Shown here: in pieces, positions 57,088 to 64,000 of the stretch
Layout: each line of letters opens with the position of its first letter
Numbering within the stretch: position 1 is the stretch's first letter
DNA from: Aphrocallistes beatrix
Taxonomy: Eukaryota > Porifera > Hexactinellida > Sceptrulophora > Aphrocallistidae
NCBI GenBank assembly: GCA_963281255.1
Contig: OY725500.1
Span: forward strand, 2,971,184 to 3,035,183
Length of the DNA stretch: 64,000 nt
Direction of reading: 5' to 3'
The notes under the pieces: model-generated
The model's input: only the letters and a program-made list of their open reading frames with translations
Told to the model about the DNA's origin: nothing
Database searches by the model: none
Made by a program: the position numbers and the translations under genes

Positions 57088-57419
57088 GCTCATCTTTCCA
57101 TGAATGCGTTAACGATGGACATGGCGGTCTGGTCTTTCAACGGGATTGCTTCGACGTAATGTGAAAAGAAATCAACTATGAGTAAGAAGTATCTGTAGCC
57201 GCCATTGCGCAGTGTCGTAGTCAGCAGGTTATTAGTAAGAGGTTATTAGTAGGTTATTAGTAAGGTCCATCTTCTCTAAACTCCTCCATATCACAAGTTC
57301 CATGCTCTCCCATAGCCCCATCTTTCTCGCCGACTTGTTCGCCTGCTTCTTCAGGATGTATGACAATTGGGAGTCCCAATTCACACTTAAATATGAAGGA
57401 CAATTAAGAAGATTGATGG

Positions 57420-57676
57420 GCTTGGCATCTTCCGAAGACCAGGTTTTCTGGAAATTTTCTCCACTGTACCGTCACACTGGGGAATATCGAAGTGAAGTAG
57501 TATATCCTCGTCACAGAAATGTCTCGCACAGATGAAGACTCCAATTTCCATGCATCATCTCTATGGAGAAACCTTCGCCATTCATCTTGCATTTCCTTGG
57601 ACCAATGATTCAACATTTCAAACACTGGAACGAAATCAGTGCCGTCGTAATTGGAGCAGCAGTTGGCTACACTACA
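57420..57676 (-). pseudogene. Complete THAP zinc-finger domain in P6
   Basis: Minus strand from 57676: CSVANCCSNYDG (C-x4-C), VFEMLNHW, DEWRRFLHRDDAWK, then after a small frameshift near 57535 FICARHFCDED (C-x2-H) and RKPGLRKMPSPSIF, the AVPTIF-equivalent end. All four zinc ligands and the order of a ~90-residue THAP finger are present. It lies ~250 bp inside the right end of P6 and reads inward. No start codon in frame just upstream was seen, so a small first exon may exist. Confidence 0.8.
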
Positions 57677-59027
57677 CCTATTTGGCTTACTGCTCAGAAA
57701 ATGTATGTGCGGATGAATAAATTAAGAATTACTAGTAGGAAGAAAATGTATGAAATATTGTAGGTAATAGAATATAAACTAACAATGATACTTATCCTAT
57801 ATCATACACTGCATTTTATCGTATTCAAATTTATTTCAAACATAATGGTTTTTTACAAATAGACTTGAAGTAATCCATGGTAAGGTAAAATTCGTACCTT
57901 GAATAGGCTATAGTTACGTAGGCTGTGAAACGATCAGAATCTTATTTCTGACCCAATGATTCTAAATATCTGATATCAAAAAGGCGATTACCCGAGCATT
58001 ATATAAACAAGCGCACTTCGCTTGCTTGCTCTGCGCGGCTGGCGGACACTTTATGTCAGCCGGAGGTTCCTTTCGGTCGCCTGGGGTCACATTGGTTAAT
58101 TATAAGGGAAATAGCATCTCTAAATATGTCTGTCCTACTGTTATAATCGATATCACTCGAAAAATCACCAAATTTGTCAATTTAAAAATTTTTGATGCGT
58201 AATGATGACGTCATAACAAAGGGATAAGTCATCACTTTCTGATTATAGTTGTATCATATGTAAGGTATGTTAGTATACATATTCTATTAAAGTTTCAGCC
58301 TTCTATCTCCTATAATGACTGAGTTATGCTCGAATAACTCTGTTGCTTAACTTTTGAAAATGTGACAATGACGTCCTAATTCCATGATGAGTCGACATTT
58401 CCTCTGAGCTCAGAACTTACTGGAGCCATAGCCAAAAGACTCCCACATGCCAAAAATTAGCTTTCTATGACCGGCAGTTTCTTCAATCATTTTGTTACAG
58501 ATATATATATATATTTACTATGGGGAATTCCAAGTCAAAAAACCAATCATTTCACCACCATCAACCGATTTGTCTGAAATTTGCTGTGCGACAGGGCACT
58601 GATATGCCTTTACTTTTGTGAAAATTTCAGATCAATCGGCGATGTGGTTTTTGAGTTATGACGTCACAAAATTTTGAATTTTTGCTGTTTGACCAAGGAT
58701 TTTTCACAATGGTAAAATCACCATTCCATTTTAAACTAAATTAACTCGAAAAATATTCTTCAAATTCTTTCATAAATTGCAATACTTATTTATGTTTTTA
58801 CACATGGAGAATACGAAAAACTTGAGAAAATTAAGTTTTAAGTTCCTTTTCTTTGTGGAAACTGGTAGTGAAACCAACTCCCGAAGCAAACCGGAACTAT
58901 GACGTAACAAAAATGTATATTTTGGAAGCTGTTTTATTTTTGAGTATTTTACTGTTTATATTCATAATTCATTGTTTAGAAAAATTCATTTGGTTTCCAT
59001 ATGTTCTCTTTGAGTTATTTACATTTT

Positions 59028-59800
59028 TAGTGTGCTTCCTATAGTATTAGTATAGTAGCATAGCTACTATACTAATAGTATAGGATGCACAGTACTAAAA
59101 TGAGGATGTTCCAGCCGGCCGTCTGAAATTCGTGTCCTGACCGGAGTTTAAGAGATAACGTCTTGAATTTTACAGAAAGTGCAAAGTGATATGGAGATGT
59201 GCACCTCGGTATACGATTTTTGATTTATGCTGAATCAGCATGATGACACAGCATTTTGTCACTTTTACCATTTCTCCTATATTAGCTAAAGTATAAATAG
59301 TAGAAACTTGATATTGATATGGAAGGTAGGCAATGGAGTGAATCTAGGATTAAGTTCGAAGATCTAAGCAAAATGTTCACACCTCGCCGAGATAGGTGAC
59401 AAAATGTGCTGATCAATCAAATTCGATTATTTTATATTGCAAATACATTGGAATAAAATAGTAGTGACTTATGCATACAATCAGAAGAACTATTTGTGAT
59501 TGAAATTCATTGGTTTATATGAGAACCAATCAATTATCAGCCTTTTATAATGCCATTCACACAATTCTATTTCATATAAATGATTGAATACTGCTATTTT
59601 GAGTCTATAATTTGATTGATAACAACAATTAAAGTGTGTTATATGCTACGATCAATCAATTCATGAATTTACTGTACAAAAGAATTTACACTAAACAAAA
59701 GCACATGTTCAACGGCTGGTCTGTTCTGCACCCACCTCACCGATAATAAGGTGACTTATGACATTTGGAGGCACACTTCCATCCCGTCTGTGGGTTTTTT
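59028..59800. mobile_element. Insertion present only in the left arm of the palindrome
   Basis: The right arm (61535-61545) runs CACATTTTTGTACCTG where the left arm has ~770 extra bases between TACATTTTT and TGTACCTG. The insert begins AGTGTGC and has GCACACT close to its end, possible short inverted ends, and a perfect palindrome at about 59040-59087 (CTATAGTATTAGTATAGTAG...). No target duplication certain, no ORF. Confidence 0.55.
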
Positions 59801-60125
59801 TTGTACCTGTAAACGCTTTCTATATATAGCTCAAAATTTTATGCCTTTTGTAAAAATATAAAATTGACCTGACAACTCTCAATTTCTACCATTTTGAAAA
59901 TGCTTCTATGTCTTCCTTTATAATATCACTCATTCTTACAACATTCTGCTATTTTGTGCATTCGGAATTATAAGTTTGTTGTATATTTGACCACAGACAG
60001 ACTAAACATAAACAGTACAATGCTGTTGTTGCTATGTAGTAGGAATGCAATAAATGTCACTAATGAGTTGAAAAGTTAATTTTAGAGGCCTAATATTTAC
60101 TAAACAATTCGATATTTAGTCCGAT

Positions 60126-61205
60126 CTTAGCACTCTGTATATAAGGCCTAAGCTCTCTGTATATAAGGCCTCAAAAATGGACCAGGGATGCGGGCGATAA
60201 TGATTGATCAAATACATGATCTGCCAAAAATCATGAACGACGCAGAATAGAGCTTCGAAATGTATTACTAGCATATATAAATATGAAGTATCCATATCCG
60301 TTGTTAAAATTTCGATTAATCATCATATGATTACACAATAGGTTATATTTGGGACACATTTAGTGATTTTCAGAGGTTGTTTAATTTGGGTACTTCTAAG
60401 TGGTATTATTATAGTTTTTTTGTATAGAACTGAGCTGTAAATGGGTGACGCGAAAAGCGAATATTTTTCATGGAATGTTGCTACATTCCTGCGTTGCTAT
60501 GAAAACGCATTTTGATCAGTTGAGGTCATATCTTGAAAACCGCAATAACTATGCATTCAAATTTGATCTTATTTGATAGCCAATAGACTATTTCCTATAA
60601 AGCCATAACATAATTTACACGTCTAAATTCAATGGTTTGCGAGTTATTAGACAAATGATCACTTTGGTCACAATTGGTAATTTGTCTAATAACTCGCAAA
60701 CCATTGAATTTAGACGTGTAAATTATGTAATGGCTTTATAGGAAATAGTATATTGGCTATCAAATAAGATCAAATTTGAATGCATAGTTATTGCGGTTTT
60801 CAAGATATGACCTCAACTGATCAAAATGCGTTTTCATAGCAACGCTGGAATGTAGCAACATTCCATGAAAAATATTCACTTTCGCATCAACCCATTCACA
60901 GCTCAGTTCTATACAAAGAAACTATATTAAAACAAACTTAGAAGTGCCCTTAAACAACCTCTGAAATTCACTAAATGTGTCCCAAATATAACCTATTGTG
61001 CAATCATATGATGACTAATCGAAATTTTAACAACGGATATGGATACTCTGGCGTCATATTTATATATGCTGGTAATACATTTCGAAGCTCTATTCTGCGT
61101 CGTTCATGATTTTTGGCAGATCATGTATTTGATCAACCATCTTCGACCCCATCCCTGGTCCATTTTTGAGATTTAGATGGGTGGCCTTATATACAGAGTG
61201 CTATG
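60126..61205. mobile_element. P7: P-type foldback at the palindrome centre (1.08 kb)
   Basis: Ends C(T/A)TAGCACTCTGTATATAAG with GGACCAGGGAT inside, as in P3, P4 and P5. The whole element is a hairpin and is a distant relative of P1's arms (shared TTCGAAATGTATTA, CATCATATGATT and CATTCCTGCGTTGCTATG-like landmarks). Flanks GTCCGAT / TTCGGAC are mirror images, not a direct duplication. Confidence 0.65.
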
Positions 61206-62085
61206 TTCGGACTAAATATCGGATTGTTTAGCAAATATTAGCCCTCTAAAATTAGCTTTTCAACTCATTAGTGACATTTATTGCATTCCTATTACATAGC
61301 AACAACAGCATTACACACTGTTTATGTTTAGTCTGTCTGTGGTCAAATGTACAACATACTTATAATTCCAAGTGCACATATCAATTGCAGAATGTTGTAA
61401 GAATTAGTGATATTATAGAGGAAGACAAAAAAGCATTTTCAAAATGGTAGAATTGAGAGTTGTCAGGTCAATTTTATATTTATACAAAAGGCATAAAATT
61501 TTGAATTATATATATAAAGCGTTTACAGGTACAAAAATGTGAATAACTCAAAGAGAACATATGGAAACCAAATGAATTTTTTTATACAATGAATTATGAA
61601 TATAAACAGTAAAATATCCAAAAATAAAACAGTTTCAAAAATATACATTTTTGTTACGTCATAGTTCCGGTTTGCTTCGGGAGTTGGTTTCAGTTCCAGT
61701 TTTCACAAAGAAAAGGAACTCAAAACTTAATTTACTCAAGTTTTTCGTTTTCTCCATATGTAAAAACATAAGTATTGCAATTTATGAAAGAATTTGATGA
61801 ATATTTTTTGAGTTATTCGAGTTTAAAATGGGATGGGATTTTACCATTGTGAAAATCCTTGGTCAAAACAGCTAAAATTCAAAAATTTGTGACGTCATAA
61901 CTCAAAAACCACATGACCGATTGATCTGAAATTTTCACAAAAGTAAAGACATATACATGCCCTGTCACACAGCAAATTTCAGACCAATCGGTTGATGGTG
62001 GTGAAATTATTGGTTTTTTGACATGGAATTCCCCATACATATATACATACATACACATTAATCGAGTTTTAATAGTAAGGATATT

Positions 62086-62363
62086 TTATTCTGATTTGTG
62101 AATCACGGATATTATCGGTTTCTTCGTTATATACAGTGCTTTTTCTCTTCGACATATGCGAAAGTGTGGGTACCTTGGGAGGGGCGCACCTCACTGGGTT
62201 TAGAGCCTATGAGGGGCCGTGGTGCCGGGCAGTGGAGCAGTGGAACAAGCTGTGGTATGGCAGGACTTCACACTAAATTATAGGTTACAACTAAACCCTA
62301 AATTATGTTTATTGATTCTATATACTAGATACATTATATTCCTGTTACAATTTCATTCCACCA
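62086..62363. other. Spacer with GC-rich patch at 62160-62270
   Basis: GTACCTTGGGAGGGGCGCAC and GCCGTGGTGCCGGGCAGTGG stand out against the AT-rich background. No tRNA fold, SINE box or repeat partner in the window found. Confidence 0.3.
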
Positions 62364-62845
62364 CACTGCCTGCACAAAAGTATTCGTACACCCCATAATT
62401 CCCCATACAAATAGTTATAATACTGATTTATTTAGCGAGTCAAGGTATTTAATTGGTAAGAGATACACTTAATTTGACTACAAATTCGAATTCTCCACAT
62501 TCAAATTACCCACTTTATAAGTTTTTAACTTAATTACTCTTCTTCAAGATTAAGTATTTTCAGCATTTGCTTTCCTATGCCACATGTCGCGAGTGATCAC
62601 CATTGTATATGATGGCATTGGTGGTATGAGGTGGCACAGTTTGAAAAATATTAACCTTGTGAGAGTGTAAACAAGTTAAAAGATTAAAAAGTAAGTAATT
62701 CGAATATGGAGAATTCGAATTTGAGTTAAATTAAGCGTATCTCTTACCAATTAAATACCTTGACTCGCTAAATAAATCAGTATACTAGTAATAACTATTT
62801 GTGTGGGGATTTTTGGAGTGTACGAATACTTTTGTTCAGGCAGTG
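62364..62845. mobile_element. Tc1-like foldback MITE (482 bp)
   Basis: CACTGCCTGCACAAAAGTAT and ATACTTTTGTTCAGGCAGTG are inverted ends, with arms inverted over about 180 bp (GCGAGTCAAGGTATTTAATT / complement). TA follows at the right; the left TA has mutated. Non-coding. Confidence 0.85.
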
Positions 62846-63084
62846 TATATTCCGAGATTTTCTTTTCCTACTTGTTGACAACAATAGCCAAAAATAAATT
62901 GTATAAAGCCAGTACTAGCGTTAGGTTTAGAATTTAGAGAAAAACGTGTCTCTTGCACAATATTTGGCCAGTATCCTGGAGCAAATTGGCGATCATCTAA
63001 CGACAATGCAATACCGTTTTAACTGACTGCATCGTCCGATCCACTTGTCCATCACCTTTGTAGATGATAAGGTGACGATCTGAC

Positions 63085-63400
63085 TTTTTAAGAAACTGCC
63101 AGGCACAGAAAGCTGATTGGATCTGGATCCACTAAATTCTGAGTTCAGACCAAAATGTCGACTCATCATGAAGTTATGACGTCATTGTCACCTTTGTAAT
63201 AATTAGAAATTTCAGTTTTTCGAATATAACAAATTTTGAGAGAATGTGCATATTAATATTATTCATCTGTGATACAACTATCATCAAAAGATGATTACTC
63301 ATCACAATGTTCTGACGTCATCATCACGCATCAAAAATTTTCAAAATTGACAAATTCGGTGACTTTTTTGCGATATCGATTATAACAGTAAAACAGAAGT
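63085..63400 (+). repeat. CRE repeat, partial copy
   Basis: AAGAAACTGCCAGGCACAGA head, TTATGACGTCATTGTCACC near 63172, ATGATTACTCATCACAATGT and CTGACGTCATCATCACGCAT near 63290-63330, ending at AGCGATATCGATTATAACAG-like sequence; tail missing. Confidence 0.75.
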
Positions 63401-63463
63401 AATTCTAACTCTGTTGGTGTCGTAGATGATGTTGAGGCACTCACTCTCTCTCCAGAGTAGACA

Positions 63464-63865
63464 GTGACAAAACCGAGACAACATCACAAATGTTTGAGAG
63501 TAGCCCATCTTTTAGGGGGATTTCAGTCACAGTGGATCTCTTTCAAGTACCTCTTGAGAATGACAGTAAAGAGATCCTTGAATCTCCTGTGGTGTAGTAA
63601 AGACTTCTTATGCTGCAAGGTAGGAGAAAGAGTCGAAGTTGAAAAGGGAGACGTGAAGTTTCTCTCCGAGTTTGATCAGCAAATGTTGACAGCTTCCGAT
63701 TTAATCCCAACAGGAAGTTCTCTATCAACAAATGGTAATTTTCTCGTGGCCCAGCTGAAATTACTTGAAGAGCAAAGGGAATATTCCAATTGGAAAATGA
63801 AAACTATTGAATCATTAGCAGCTGCAGATGTAGAGCTTGTACGTATATTTTATTGTCATGATTAA
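63464..63865 (+). CDS. Possible C-terminal tail of a Myb-adaptor-like protein
   Basis: 133-codon open frame. The first ~70 residues show no motif. The tail from ~72 (SEFDQQMLTASDLIPTGSS, then FLVAQLKLLEEQREYSNWK and SLAAADVELV) parallels the tail at 22640-22757 (VQLQLIDEQRDN), i.e. a (F/L)x(V/A)QLxLxEEQR(D/E) coiled-coil-like segment of Myb/SANT adaptor proteins. The Myb part is not seen within the window. Could be the last exon of an element ORF; weak. Confidence 0.35.
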   Translation: MTKPRQHHKCLRVAHLLGGFQSQWISFKYLLRMTVKRSLNLLWCSKDFLCCKVGERVEVEKGDVKFLSEFDQQMLTASDLIPTGSSLSTNGNFLVAQLKLLEEQREYSNWKMKTIESLAAADVELVRIFYCHD

Positions 63866-64000
63866 TTTAGCATAAATTTAGAAATATTGTCATTGTTAAG
63901 CATATCAACATGCATCAAATCTATACATCGAATGATGTTAAAATGAAGTAGTGCTAATCGATGCTAATCTCTCTGTAATGTAATATCATAATTGACTATA
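63866..64000. other. AT-rich end of window
   Basis: No feature recognised. Confidence 0.3.

Larger units (their letters stand above)
55223..57250 (-). pseudogene. LTR-retrotransposon integrase core, split by P5
   Basis: Integrase joins retroelement cDNA to host DNA with a D,D-35-E core. The upstream part (57250-57095, minus) contains LLIVDFFSHYVEA with the first Asp. The downstream part (55753-55223) has GVPNIMLTDQG with the second Asp and, after a frameshift near 55635, AERHICFVKQ with the Glu, followed by a ~90-residue tail (W-P-SLLQEITFYVNNLD). The halves abut exactly at the 7-bp duplication of P5, and a TGA stop lies at that junction. RT, RNase H, the zinc-binding HHCC part and LTRs are not found. 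Gypsy-type is likelier than BEL; not settled. Confidence 0.75.
55048..57927 (-). mobile_element. P6: P-type element holding integrase and THAP fragments (2.88 kb)
   Basis: Ends CACAGCCTACGTA(G/A)CTATAG and complement, flanked by AAACGATCA (55039-55047, 57928-57936); the 7-bp core AAACGAT is what other P elements here would predict if the left end is CACACAG. The target is Z-type sequence. Inside, from right to left on the minus strand: a complete THAP finger, then pieces of an LTR-element integrase, itself interrupted by P5. Confidence 0.75.
58521..62035. mobile_element. Giant palindrome / foldback element (3.5 kb)
   Basis: TGGGGAATTCCAAGTCAAAA at 58521 is mirrored by the complement ending at 62035, flanked by TA. 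The arms stay inverted copies for about 830 bp each outside a central P-type foldback (60126-61205), i.e. ~1.37 kb per side in total, after subtracting a ~770-bp insertion in the left arm. No coding. The symmetric axis is at about 60665 (loop near AATGATCACTTTGGTCACAA). Confidence 0.85.
58010..62085 (-). repeat. CRE repeat, minus orientation, split by the giant palindrome
   Basis: Tail and hairpin at 58010-58060 (GGCGGACACTTTATGTCAGCC, diverged), TTGATGCGTAATGATGACGT at 58190, AATGACGTCCTAATTCC at 58366, head ATCATTTTGTTACAG at 58487, then a TA microsatellite. The outer head ACATTAATCGAGTTTTAATA reappears at 62055 after the palindrome. Confidence 0.8.

Noticed and set aside
58853..59044. Small ORF ending in a hydrophobic stretch (LFLSILLFIFIIHC)
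   Set aside because: Lies in the palindrome arm across an insertion boundary; the mirrored copy in the right arm does not keep the frame.
60126..61205. 7-bp duplication for P7
   Set aside because: Flanks GTCCGAT and TTCGGAC are complements, not direct repeats, so no duplication can be claimed.

Overview
This window looks like a non-genic, transposon-dense stretch of an AT-rich animal (metazoan) nuclear genome, probably an invertebrate. Evidence: coding remnants belong to eukaryotic transposon families (P/THAP, hAT/BED, mariner, CR1/L2-like LINE, LTR integrase, a PHD-finger gene); open frames are short and broken; there are no operons, ribosome-binding sites, rRNA or recognisable tRNA. I cannot name the species. 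No convincing host gene was found; the best candidate for an intact unknown protein is a 212-codon minus-strand ORF at 32846-33484.

Layout. 1-9.8 kb: TTAA-flanked elements, a recurrent CRE/AP-1-bearing repeat, and a P-type foldback (4944-8830) containing a hAT element (5544-8326), which contains the recurrent repeat and a second P-type element (5734-7302). 9.8-19.3 kb: a decayed BED-hAT transposase, a ZBED5-like hAT fragment, a 5'-truncated CR1/L2-like LINE (about 13895-16195, minus) and a decayed P transposase (about 17131-19253) split by a hAT MITE. 19.3-27.1 kb: a mariner-type foldback, a TTAA element (Z) carrying a P element and another TTAA element (K). 27.8-32.3 kb: a 3.4-kb mariner with 28-bp inverted ends, filled with a PHD-finger/transposase-like pseudogene, then a truncated second mariner. 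35.4-39.0 kb: three K elements nested inside one another. 40.0-46.0 kb: six successive insertions nested in one another, nearly every boundary marked by the target duplication of its class (TTAA, TTAA, 8 bp, TA, TTAA, GGCC). 47-58.5 kb: a tandem trimer of the recurrent repeat, more Z/K copies, and three P-type elements with THAP-domain fragments, one inserted into an LTR-element integrase gene. 58.5-62.0 kb: a giant palindrome. 62-64 kb: a Tc1-like foldback, the recurrent repeat and a Myb-adaptor-like tail.

How the parts relate. The repeats insert into each other, so many boundaries can be confirmed from paralogous empty sites inside the same window (for example TTAA at 2897, 7817 and 42912). 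The most coherent story is a P-superfamily population with CANRG ends and 7-bp target duplications, represented by one decayed transposase, several THAP exons and at least five bounded non-autonomous elements, alongside two abundant TTAA-specific non-autonomous families (here called K and Z). Names K, Z and 'CRE repeat' are labels used only here. All family assignments come from reading the sequence, without database searches.
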